Shown: positions 1-5,801, counted from the stretch's first letter. The stretch: 5,819 nt of DNA from an uncultured Sphingomonadaceae bacterium (GCA_938016505.1 CALLWN010000302.1:1-5819); one strand, 5' to 3'. The notes: a model not told the origin generated them from the sequence alone. Numbers and translations are program-made.

Positions 1-20
1 TGCTGGCGCCTGTCAAGCAA

Positions 21-72
21 GGTCGGGTGGCAAGGTCGGGTGGCAAGGTCGGGTGGCAAGGGCGGGTGGCAA
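21..72. repeat. 13-bp tandem repeat, four copies
   Basis: Units at 21-33, 34-46 and 47-59 are identical (GGTCGGGTGGCAA). The unit at 60-72 differs by one T-to-G change, and 73-83 looks like a decayed fifth copy. The period is not a multiple of three and no credible gene covers it, so it is an intergenic minisatellite lying beyond the 3' end of the histidine kinase gene. Its function is unknown. It could be slippage-generated, or part of the control region of a gene to the left of the window. Confidence 0.9.
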
Positions 73-82
73 GGGAGGCTGG

Positions 83-104
83 CCCGCCTGTCGGTGGCGG
101 CGGG
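83..104 (-). terminator. weak hairpin after the kinase stop codon
   Basis: CCCGCC at 83-88 pairs with GGCGGG at 99-104 around a 10-nt loop. The hairpin begins directly after the kinase TGA (106-108, read on the minus strand). There is no T-run downstream on the minus strand, so it does not meet the classical intrinsic terminator pattern. In DNA this GC-rich a 6-bp stem can arise by chance. It is a possible operon end only. Confidence 0.25.
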
Positions 105-105
105 T

Positions 106-1521
106 TCAGGCCGGGTCGGCGGCGGGGAGCTCGAGGGTTGCCATGAGGCCCCCGAGATCCTCGCTGTGGCCGAGGCTGACGCTTCCGCCGTAGATTTCGG
201 CAATGTCGCGGACGATGGCGAGGCCGAGGCCGGTGCCGGGCTTTTCGGTGTCGAGCCGCAGGCCCCGCTCGAACAGCCGCTTCTCGAGGCCGGCGGGGAT
301 TCCGGGGCCATCGTCCTCGACCAGGATCGCGAGCCGGCCGGCCTGCACCTCGACGGTGACGAACACCCGGCCGCCGCCATATTTGGCGGCATTGTCGATG
401 AGGTTGCCGGCCATTTCCTCGAGATCCTGGGCTTCGCCGCGAAAGACCGCCTCGCGGGTGCCGGCGAGGTCGATGGTGACGGCGCGCGCGGCGTAGATCC
501 GGGAGACGGCGCGCTGGAGGCGCTCGAGCACGGGCCACACCGGCGCGCGGGCCTGGCTCGAGGCGCGCCGGGCCGAGGCCCGGGCGCGGGCGAGGTGATG
601 GTCGACGTGGCGGCGCATGGCGAGCGCCTCGCGGCGGACGGTCTGGGCGAGATCGGGGCTTTCGGCGGCAGCCTCGTTGAGGAGGACCGAGAGCGGGGTC
701 TTGAGGGCGTGGGCGAGATTGCCGGCGTGCATGCGCGCCGACTCGGTGATGGCGGCATTGTGGTCGAGAAGGGCGTTGAGCTCGGTGACGAGGGGAGCGA
801 TTTCGGGCGGGACATCGGCTTCGGGCGCGCGGGCAATGCGGCCGGCGCGGATGTCGGCGATGGTGGCCGACATGCGCCGCAGCGGCAGGAGGCCGAAGCC
901 GGCCTGGAGGCCGGCGAGGATGACGAGCCCGAGCGCGAGCGCGCCGAGCGCGAGCCAGAGCGTCTGGCGGATCCGCGCGATCTCGGCATCGAGGGTCGCG
1001 GCCGAGGCGGCGACGGCGAAGCGGAACACGATGGGCGAGCCGGGGATGATTCCGTCCTGCTCGACGACGCGCAGGGGCTCGTCCTCGAAGCTCTCGTCGC
1101 GCCCGGTGCACAGCGTGAGGCAGGCCTTGTCGAGATCGAGCCGGAGGGTGCGGTCCCACAGCGAGCGCGAGCGGAAGTCGCTGTGGCCCTTGGCCGAGAC
1201 CTGCCAGTAGCGGCCCGAATAGGGCTCCTCGAAGCGCGGTTCGGCGGGCGGGCGGTTGAACCGGACCTCGCCCACGGGATCGAGCTCGGCGGCAGCGATC
1301 ATGATGGGAAGCGTCTCGGCGAGCTGGGTGTCGAAGTTGCGGATGAGGGTTGCAGTCACCAGCCGGTCGAGCGCGAGGCCGCCGAGGAGGGTGAGGCCGG
1401 CGATCCAGGCGAGCGAAAGGCCGAGGATGCGCCGGCTGATCGAGCCCGGCGGGCGCCGGCGCGGCTCAGCCCTCGAGACTGTAGCCGAGGCCGCGGATGG
1501 TGGTGATGAGATCTGCTCCAA
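106..1521 (-). CDS. feuQ: Sensor histidine kinase, FeuQ/PhoQ-like
   Basis: This is an inner-membrane sensor kinase of 471 residues, expected to autophosphorylate and phosphorylate the regulator encoded just upstream. A basic N-terminus leads into a first membrane segment (about 32-51). A periplasmic sensor region follows (about 52-185) with two cysteines, C134 and C138. A second membrane segment spans about 187-210, then a HAMP-like linker to about 255. The H-box is HALKTPL with phospho-acceptor His271. The ATPase domain has an N-box (N373-N377, NLIDN), a G1 box (DDGPGI, 403-408) and a G2 box (GTGLGLA, 429-435). The start is TTG at 1521, which overlaps the regulator's end by 56 bp. I found no ATG, GTG or TTG between it and membrane segment 1. 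It is the last gene of the PepSY-regulator-kinase operon. The kinase call is secure. The FeuQ label rests mainly on the FeuP-like partner and gene order, so other PhoQ-type kinases remain possible. Confidence 0.93.
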   Translation of the reverse strand: MEQISSPPSAASATVSRAEPRRRPPGSISRRILGLSLAWIAGLTLLGGLALDRLVTATLIRNFDTQLAETLPIMIAAAELDPVGEVRFNRPPAEPRFEEPYSGRYWQVSAKGHSDFRSRSLWDRTLRLDLDKACLTLCTGRDESFEDEPLRVVEQDGIIPGSPIVFRFAVAASAATLDAEIARIRQTLWLALGALALGLVILAGLQAGFGLLPLRRMSATIADIRAGRIARAPEADVPPEIAPLVTELNALLDHNAAITESARMHAGNLAHALKTPLSVLLNEAAAESPDLAQTVRREALAMRRHVDHHLARARASARRASSQARAPVWPVLERLQRAVSRIYAARAVTIDLAGTREAVFRGEAQDLEEMAGNLIDNAAKYGGGRVFVTVEVQAGRLAILVEDDGPGIPAGLEKRLFERGLRLDTEKPGTGLGLAIVRDIAEIYGGSVSLGHSEDLGGLMATLELPAADPA

Positions 1522-2122
1522 GCTTCTTCCGGATCCGGGTGATGAAGACCTCGATGGTGTTCGAATCCCGGTCGAAGTCCTGGTCGTAGATATGCTCGAT
1601 GAGCTCGGTGCGCGAGACCACCTTGCCCTTGTGGTGCATGAGGTAGGAGAGAAGCTGGTATTCCTGGGCGGTCAGCTTGACCGGCTCGCCGCCCCGGGTG
1701 ACCCGGCCCGTGCGGGTGTCGAGGGTGACGTCGCCGGCGGTGAGCTGGGCCGAGGCATTGCCGCTGGCGCGGCGGATGAGGGCGCGCAGCCGCGCGACCA
1801 GCTCCTCGGTCTCGAACGGCTTGGCGAGATAGTCGTCGGCGCCGGCATCGAGGCCGGTCACCTTGTCGGACCAGCTGTCGCGCGCGGTCAGCACGAGGAC
1901 GGGCATGCGCCGGCCGGCGGCGCGCCAGCGGCGCAGCACCTCGAGCCCGTCGATCTCGGGGAGGCCGAGATCGAGCACCACGGCATCATAGTTTTCGGTC
2001 TCGCCGAGGAAGAGGCCCTCCTCGCCGTCGGGGGCGTGGTCGACGGCGTAGCCGGCGCCCTCGAGGTTGCGTCTGAGCTGGCGCGAGAGGGTGGGTTCAT
2101 CCTCGACCACGAGCACACGCAT
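1466..2122 (-). CDS. feuP: OmpR/PhoB-family response regulator, FeuP-like
   Basis: This cytoplasmic DNA-binding regulator has 218 residues, the normal size for the family. The receiver domain (1-118) has the acidic pair E8/D9, phospho-acceptor D51 in VVLDLGLP, T79 and K101 (KPF). The C-terminal winged helix (about 124-217) contains KLTAQEYQLLSYLMHH, the VVSRTELIEHIYDQDFDRDSNTIEVF recognition region (about 168-193) and GLGY near the end. The DQDFDRDSNTIEVF stretch and LMHHKGKVVSRTEL closely resemble what I recall of rhizobial FeuP, which acts with FeuQ and in Sinorhizobium controls cyclic-glucan export (ndvA). The ATG at 2122 has a strong AGGAG 8 nt upstream. The gene follows the PepSY gene by 27 nt and overlaps the kinase gene, so co-transcription is very likely. 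The regulator call is near certain; FeuP rather than another PhoP/CzcR-like paralogue is an inference. Confidence 0.95.
   Translation of the reverse strand: MRVLVVEDEPTLSRQLRRNLEGAGYAVDHAPDGEEGLFLGETENYDAVVLDLGLPEIDGLEVLRRWRAAGRRMPVLVLTARDSWSDKVTGLDAGADDYLAKPFETEELVARLRALIRRASGNASAQLTAGDVTLDTRTGRVTRGGEPVKLTAQEYQLLSYLMHHKGKVVSRTELIEHIYDQDFDRDSNTIEVFITRIRKKLGADLITTIRGLGYSLEG
1522..1530 (-). promoter_or_regulatory. Ribosome binding site supporting the TTG start of the kinase
   Basis: On the minus strand GGAAGAAGC directly precedes the TTG at 1521, giving a purine-rich Shine-Dalgarno-like element about 4-6 nt from the start. The same bases encode conserved Lys-Lys-Leu codons near the end of the response regulator, so the match could be a by-product of that coding. 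It is nevertheless the only canonical start that keeps the first membrane segment. Confidence 0.4.
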
Positions 2123-2130
2123 TGCCGTTT

Positions 2131-2135
2131 CTCCT
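2131..2135 (-). promoter_or_regulatory. Shine-Dalgarno site of the response regulator
   Basis: On the minus strand AGGAG is followed by an 8-nt spacer and the ATG at 2122. It lies in the 27-nt gap after the PepSY gene, so the regulator has its own strong initiation site and need not depend on coupling. It fixes the start of the regulator. Confidence 0.75.
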
Positions 2136-2149
2136 GCTGGGGCCGCCCT

Positions 2150-2527
2150 TCAGTCGCGGACTCCGACGACTTCGCCCGAGCGGGAGTCCATGTCGACCCA
2201 GACGACCTCTCCGCCGGCGCGGCGGAACTTGAAGCGGTAGACATGGCTTCCGGTCTCGACCCCGAGATAGGAGCCGCGCCCGACCCGCTGGGCGCTTGTG
2301 AGCAGCTCGCCGAGCGGCCGGATCTCGCCGCGGGCGCGCTCGCCGAGCGCGCGGTCCTGGTCGCTGACCGGCCGGCCCTGGGGCCCGCGCCCGGCCGGGG
2401 ACGGGCTGCCCTGCCCGGCGGCAGGGCTGGCTGCGACCATGACGGCCGCGACGGCGCCGGCAAGGACCCGGCCGTGGGCGCGGCGCGGGTTCAGGGCCTG
2501 GCGGCTGGCAACGGCGGACTCGGACAT
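2150..2527 (-). CDS. Secreted PepSY-domain protein, possible FeuN-like modulator
   Basis: This is a small 125-residue protein. A signal peptide is visible: basic residues at 15-20 (RRAHGR), a hydrophobic stretch at about 21-33 (VLAGAVAAVMVAA) and small residues up to about G39 as a likely cleavage zone. It therefore probably acts in the periplasm. A Gly/Pro/Ser-rich linker (about 40-55) leads into one PepSY-like unit (about 57-125). That unit has an amphipathic helix ending in GEIRPLGELL, then the paired strands YRFKF and VVWVDMDSRSGEVVGV. It is the first gene of the operon with the FeuP-like regulator and kinase. In Sinorhizobium a small periplasmic protein, FeuN, encoded beside feuPQ restrains FeuQ. 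Position, size and location suggest a similar role here, but that is inference. The ATG at 2527 has no clear Shine-Dalgarno sequence, and I saw no alternative start that keeps the signal peptide. Confidence 0.88.
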   Translation of the reverse strand: MSESAVASRQALNPRRAHGRVLAGAVAAVMVAASPAAGQGSPSPAGRGPQGRPVSDQDRALGERARGEIRPLGELLTSAQRVGRGSYLGVETGSHVYRFKFRRAGGEVVWVDMDSRSGEVVGVRD

Positions 2528-2556
2528 GGTGCGGTGCGACGCTGGGGAAGGGGCCG

Positions 2557-2573
2557 TGAACCGCCTCTGAATG
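2557..2573 (-). promoter_or_regulatory. Direct repeat, candidate operator for the FeuP-like regulator
   Basis: On the minus strand the sequence reads CATTCA, GAGGC, GGTTCA: two related hexamers (core TTCA) with an 11-bp period. OmpR/PhoP-family regulators bind tandem hexamers separated by 5 bp as dimers, so the geometry fits the regulator encoded in this operon. It ends 29 nt before the PepSY ATG, consistent with a site near -35 of the operon promoter. It also lies about 70 bp upstream of the ABC-F start on the other strand. The match was found by eye and binding is inferred. Confidence 0.45.
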
Positions 2574-2614
2574 TGCCGAAAGTGGCGCGGCTGCCGGAGC
2601 CGGGGGGGTGGAAG

Positions 2615-2628
2615 CGCCCGGCCGGGCG
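2615..2628. repeat. 14-bp perfect palindrome before the ABC-F start
   Basis: CGCCCGGCCGGGCG is self-complementary and lies 15 bp before the ATG at 2644. It could be an operator, or a small hairpin in the 5' leader near the ribosome binding region. It uses only G and C, which raises the odds of a chance palindrome in this genome. If translation instead began at the upstream GTG (2608), it would be inside the coding region. Confidence 0.35.
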
Positions 2629-2643
2629 TGGCACGGGGCGGCC

Positions 2644-4482
2644 ATGGCCAGCCAGCCGCCGCTCGTCGCGCTCGAGGACATTGCCCTTCGCCAGGGGGAG
2701 GGCATGCTGTTCGAGGGGCTGTCGCTGTTCGTGGGACCTGCGGACCGCCTCGCGCTCATCGGCCGCAACGGCGCCGGCAAGACGACGCTGTTCCGCCTGC
2801 TTGACGGGAGCCTCGAGCCCGACCGGGGCCGGCGGACGGCGCGGCCGCGGGCGCGGATCGTGACGCTGGCGCAGGACCCGGCGATGGAGGGGTTTGCGAC
2901 GCTTGCCGATTTCGCGCTGGCCGGGCCCGATGCGCCGCCGGCGCACGAGGTTGCGGCGATTGCCAGCCAGATCGGGCTCGACCTCGGCCGGGCGGCGGCG
3001 ACGGCTTCGGGCGGGGAAAGGCGCCGCGCCGCGATCGCCCGGGCGCTGGCGAGCGCGCCCGACCTCCTGCTGCTCGACGAGCCGACCAACCATCTCGACA
3101 TCGCCGGGATCGGCTGGCTCGAGGCCTGGCTTGCCCGCTACGGTGGGGCGTTTGTTGTCATCAGCCATGATCGCGCCTTCCTGCGCCGGCTGACGGGGGC
3201 GTGCCTGTGGCTCGACCGCGGCCGGTTGCGCCGCCGCGAGGTGGGTTTCGGCGGGTTCGAGGCCTGGACCGAGGAGGTGCTGGCCGAGGAGGCGAAGGCG
3301 GCCGAGAAGCTCGACCAGAAGCTGGCGCAGGAGCTGCACTGGCTCCAGCGCGGGGTGACGGCGCGGCGGCGGCGCAACCAGGGCCGGCTGGAGCGGCTGG
3401 AGGCGTTGCGGGCCGAGCGGCGGGCGATGCTGGGTGCGCCTGGGGTCGCGAAGCTCGCGCTCAAGGCCGACGAGGCCAAGGCGCGGATGGTGATCGAGGC
3501 CGAGCGGGTGACGAAGGCGCTGGGCGGGCGGACGATCATTTCCGACTTCTCGATCCGGATCCTGCGCGGCGACCGGATCGGGATCGTGGGCGCCAACGGG
3601 GCGGGCAAGACGACGCTCCTGAAGCTGCTGACCGGGGAGATCGCGCCCGACTCGGGCACGGTCAGGCGGGCGACGGGGCTGACGGGCATCACGATCGACC
3701 AGCAGCGCGCGCTCCTCGACCCGGAGAAGCGGGTGCGCGACGTGCTGGCCGACGGCGGCGACTGGGTGAGCGTGCGCGGGGTGAAGACGCATGCGCGCGG
3801 CTATCTGAAGCAGTTCCTGTTCCCGCCCGAGGCGCTCGACACGAGGATCGGCGGCTTCTCGGGCGGGGAGCGGGCGCGGCTGCTGCTGGCGCGCGAGTTT
3901 GCCCGCGAGGCGAACCTGCTGGTGCTCGACGAGCCGACCAACGATCTCGACCTCGAGACGCTCGACCTGCTGCAGGAGGTGATCGCCGACCATGAGGGGA
4001 CGGTGATGATCGTGAGCCACGACCGGGACCTTCTCGACCGGACGGTGACGATGACCTGCTTTCTCGACGGCTCGGGGAAGGTGGAGCTCGTGGCGGGCGG
4101 CCACGCCGAGCTCGAGCGGCTGCACGGCGGGCGGGCGCGCCGGCCTGCGCCGGCACGGCCCGCTGCCGGTGCGGCCGCGCCCGCGGGTGCGGCTGCCGGT
4201 GTGGCGGCTGCAGGTGTGGCATCTGCCGGTGTGGCGGCGGCTGCGCGCAAGCTCTCGTTCAGGGACCAGCACGACCTCGACCGGCTGCCGGCCGAGATTG
4301 CCCGGCTGGAGGCGGAGCGCGACCGGCTGGAAGCCGAGCTCGCCGACCCGGGCCTCTATGCGCGCCGGCCCGACCGGTTCGCGGCCGTCACTGCCGAACT
4401 TGAAGCGGTGCGGGGTGCGCTTGTCGCAGCCGAGAACCGCTGGCTCGAGGTCGCGGCAAGGGCGGAGGCGCTCGGGACCTGA
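2644..4482 (+). CDS. uup: ABC-F family ATPase, Uup-like
   Basis: This soluble 612-residue protein has two fused ATPase domains and no membrane segments, the ABC-F layout. Numbering from the ATG, domain 1 has Walker A GRNGAGKT (40-47), signature SGGE (122-125), Walker B with DEPTNHLD (D145, E146) and switch H175. A charged helical linker (about 205-275) follows. Domain 2 has Walker A GANGAGKT (316-323), signature FSGGE (405-409), Walker B with DEPTNDLD (D429, E430) and switch H459. An Ala/Gly-rich tether (about 498-536) joins a C-terminal charged coiled coil (about 544-612), typical of Uup, whose C-terminal domain binds DNA in Escherichia coli. Family members act on ribosomes, and Uup also affects transposon excision. 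I preferred ATG 2644 because the conserved family start follows it at once. An in-frame GTG at 2608 has GGAG 8 nt upstream and would add 12 atypical residues, so the start is not settled. All catalytic residues are present. Confidence 0.95.
   Translation: MASQPPLVALEDIALRQGEGMLFEGLSLFVGPADRLALIGRNGAGKTTLFRLLDGSLEPDRGRRTARPRARIVTLAQDPAMEGFATLADFALAGPDAPPAHEVAAIASQIGLDLGRAAATASGGERRRAAIARALASAPDLLLLDEPTNHLDIAGIGWLEAWLARYGGAFVVISHDRAFLRRLTGACLWLDRGRLRRREVGFGGFEAWTEEVLAEEAKAAEKLDQKLAQELHWLQRGVTARRRRNQGRLERLEALRAERRAMLGAPGVAKLALKADEAKARMVIEAERVTKALGGRTIISDFSIRILRGDRIGIVGANGAGKTTLLKLLTGEIAPDSGTVRRATGLTGITIDQQRALLDPEKRVRDVLADGGDWVSVRGVKTHARGYLKQFLFPPEALDTRIGGFSGGERARLLLAREFAREANLLVLDEPTNDLDLETLDLLQEVIADHEGTVMIVSHDRDLLDRTVTMTCFLDGSGKVELVAGGHAELERLHGGRARRPAPARPAAGAAAPAGAAAGVAAAGVASAGVAAAARKLSFRDQHDLDRLPAEIARLEAERDRLEAELADPGLYARRPDRFAAVTAELEAVRGALVAAENRWLEVAARAEALGT
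4166..4240 (+). repeat. 15-bp tandem repeat encoding the Ala/Gly tether of the ABC-F protein
   Basis: Five successive imperfect 15-bp units start at 4166, 4181, 4196, 4211 and 4226. The last three are most alike (for example CCGGTGTGGCGGCTG). The period is five codons, giving an AGVAA-like pentapeptide repeat between the second ATPase domain and the C-terminal coiled coil. Length change by whole units would keep the frame, so the tether may vary among strains. Confidence 0.75.
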
Positions 4483-4496
4483 GGCGGAGCCTCAGG
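4478..4496. terminator. Bidirectional hairpin holding both stop codons
   Basis: CCTGAGGC (4478-4485) and GCCTCAGG (4489-4496) form a perfect 8-bp stem with a 3-nt loop. The ABC-F TGA (4480-4482) is in the left arm and the PhaZ TGA (4492-4494, minus strand) is in the right arm. The position between convergent genes suits a two-way transcription end. Neither side has a T-run, so efficient intrinsic termination is uncertain. It may instead act as a 3'-end stabilising hairpin. Confidence 0.6.
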
Positions 4497-5796
4497 CGAA
4501 CTCGGTGCCGGGGGGGACCTGCTGGACCGGGATGAGCGAGGGGCCCGGGCGATGGAGCGGGGCGCGGGCGCCGTGGAGGCGGACGAAATCCTCGACCACG
4601 GGGGCGACGAGGTCGCGCCAGCGCCGGCCGTTGAAGATGCCATAATGGCCGGCCTCGGGCACCATGAAATACTCCTTCCGGCGGGCCTTGAGGTTGCGGG
4701 CGAGGGTCAGCGCCGCCCTGGTCTGGCCGAGGCCGGAGATGTCGTCGCGCTCGCCCTCGATTGCGAGGATGGCGACATCGGTGATGGCGGCCGGGTCGAC
4801 CCGGATGCCGCGGTGGATGAATTCGCCCCTGGGCAGCAGGTGGCGCTGGAACACCTCGTCGACCGTCTGCAGGTAGAAATGGGCATCCATGTCGCAGACC
4901 GAGAGATATTCCTCGTAGAAGCGCATGGTGGCCTCGGCGCTCTCGTCGTCGCCCTGGACGAGGTGCTTGAACATCTCCCAGTGGGAGACGAGGTGGTTGC
5001 CGAGGTTCATGGCCATGAAGCCGGCGAGCTGGAGGAAGCCCGGGTAGATGCGGCGGCCTCGGCCGGGATAGGCCATGGGCACCGAGGTGATGACATTCTG
5101 CTCGAACCAGGCGAGCGGGCGCTCCATCGCGAGGCGGTTCACTGCCGTGGGGGCCTCGCGGGTGTCGATGGGGCCGCCCATCATGGTGAGCGTGTAGGGC
5201 CGCCCCGGATGGTGGGCGGCGGCCATGAGCGAGACGGCCGCGAGCGCCGGCACCGAGGGCTGGCAGACCGCGAGCACATGGGGACGTTCGCCGCGGCGGG
5301 CGAGCAGCGCGATCCAGTCGATCAGATAGTCGACATAGTCGTTGAGGCTGAAGGTGCCTTCGCTCAAGGGGGCGAGCTTGGCGTCGCGCCAGTCGGTGAT
5401 GAAGACGTCGTGGTTGGGGAGCAGGCGCTCGACCGTGCCGCGCAGGAGGGTCGCATAGTGGCCCGACATGGGGGCGACAATGAGGACGGTCGGGTCGTAG
5501 CTCTCGACCGTGGGCCTTGCGAAATGCTTGAGCTGGCCGAAGGGCTTGCGATCGACGATGCGCTCCTCGACCGGGACCTTCCAGCCGTCGATGACGGTTT
5601 CGTGGAGGCCGAAGGCCGGCTTGCCGCGCGGCCGCATCGCATGGGCGAAGACATCGAGCGCGGCAGCGGCGAGCGGGGCCCCGCCGGTGTAGGCCAGCGG
5701 GTTCATGAAGCTGGTCATCCAGCCCGAGCCGATCCGGGCGACTGCGGTGGCGCCGGCGAACCAGCCTCTCGAGACTTCATAGGCGTCGTAGAGCAT
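4492..5796 (-). CDS. phaZ: Intracellular polyhydroxybutyrate depolymerase
   Basis: This cytoplasmic, granule-associated hydrolase degrades stored polyhydroxyalkanoate to hydroxyacid units for re-use as carbon and energy. The 434-residue product is close to the usual length of about 400-430 for intracellular PhaZ. The N-terminus (MLYDAYEVSRGW) is typical of the family. The alpha/beta-hydrolase nucleophile is Cys178 in AVCQPSVP, where lipases have serine. The other expected triad residues are Asp351 or Asp352 (GERDDISG) and His384 (EAGHYGIFNG). The MMGGPID (205-211) and PMSGHYATLLRGTVE (109-123) blocks also fit. There is no signal peptide, as expected for the intracellular type. The ATG at 5796 has AGGA 5 nt upstream (5802-5805). 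The last 25 or so residues are Pro-rich and probably flexible. It is convergent with the ABC-F gene and no PHB synthase gene lies in the window, so it is probably transcribed alone or with genes to the right. Confidence 0.95.
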   Translation of the reverse strand: MLYDAYEVSRGWFAGATAVARIGSGWMTSFMNPLAYTGGAPLAAAALDVFAHAMRPRGKPAFGLHETVIDGWKVPVEERIVDRKPFGQLKHFARPTVESYDPTVLIVAPMSGHYATLLRGTVERLLPNHDVFITDWRDAKLAPLSEGTFSLNDYVDYLIDWIALLARRGERPHVLAVCQPSVPALAAVSLMAAAHHPGRPYTLTMMGGPIDTREAPTAVNRLAMERPLAWFEQNVITSVPMAYPGRGRRIYPGFLQLAGFMAMNLGNHLVSHWEMFKHLVQGDDESAEATMRFYEEYLSVCDMDAHFYLQTVDEVFQRHLLPRGEFIHRGIRVDPAAITDVAILAIEGERDDISGLGQTRAALTLARNLKARRKEYFMVPEAGHYGIFNGRRWRDLVAPVVEDFVRLHGARAPLHRPGPSLIPVQQVPPGTEFA

Positions 5797-5801
5797 CGAT
5801 G

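Noticed and set aside
40..1506. 488-codon plus-strand open frame antisense to the kinase
   Set aside because: Composition is Gly/Glu/Asp/Ala/Arg-rich with no recognisable domain. It is the mirror of a well-supported histidine kinase and is explained by high third-position GC.
1888..2463. Minus-strand frame of 191 codons spanning the PepSY and regulator genes
   Set aside because: Ser/Ala/Pro/Arg-rich out-of-frame reading of the same strand. The real frames carry clear PepSY and receiver domains.
1256..2863. 535-codon plus-strand open frame across the regulator and PepSY genes
   Set aside because: It overlaps three convincing genes, including the start of the ABC-F gene, has no domain, and breaks gene boundaries. 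It is a shadow frame.
3201..3995. 264-codon plus-strand frame inside the ABC-F gene
   Set aside because: Gly/Ala/Arg-rich +1 reading with no domain. No sign of programmed frameshifting, since the ABC-F frame is continuous.
2491..4272. 593-codon minus-strand open frame antisense to the ABC-F gene
   Set aside because: Low-complexity His/Pro/Arg/Leu-rich translation, opposite a gene with all ABC motifs intact. It is a shadow frame.
4664..4876. Short plus-strand frame opposite phaZ
   Set aside because: 70 codons, no recognisable motif, entirely antisense to conserved PhaZ sequence.
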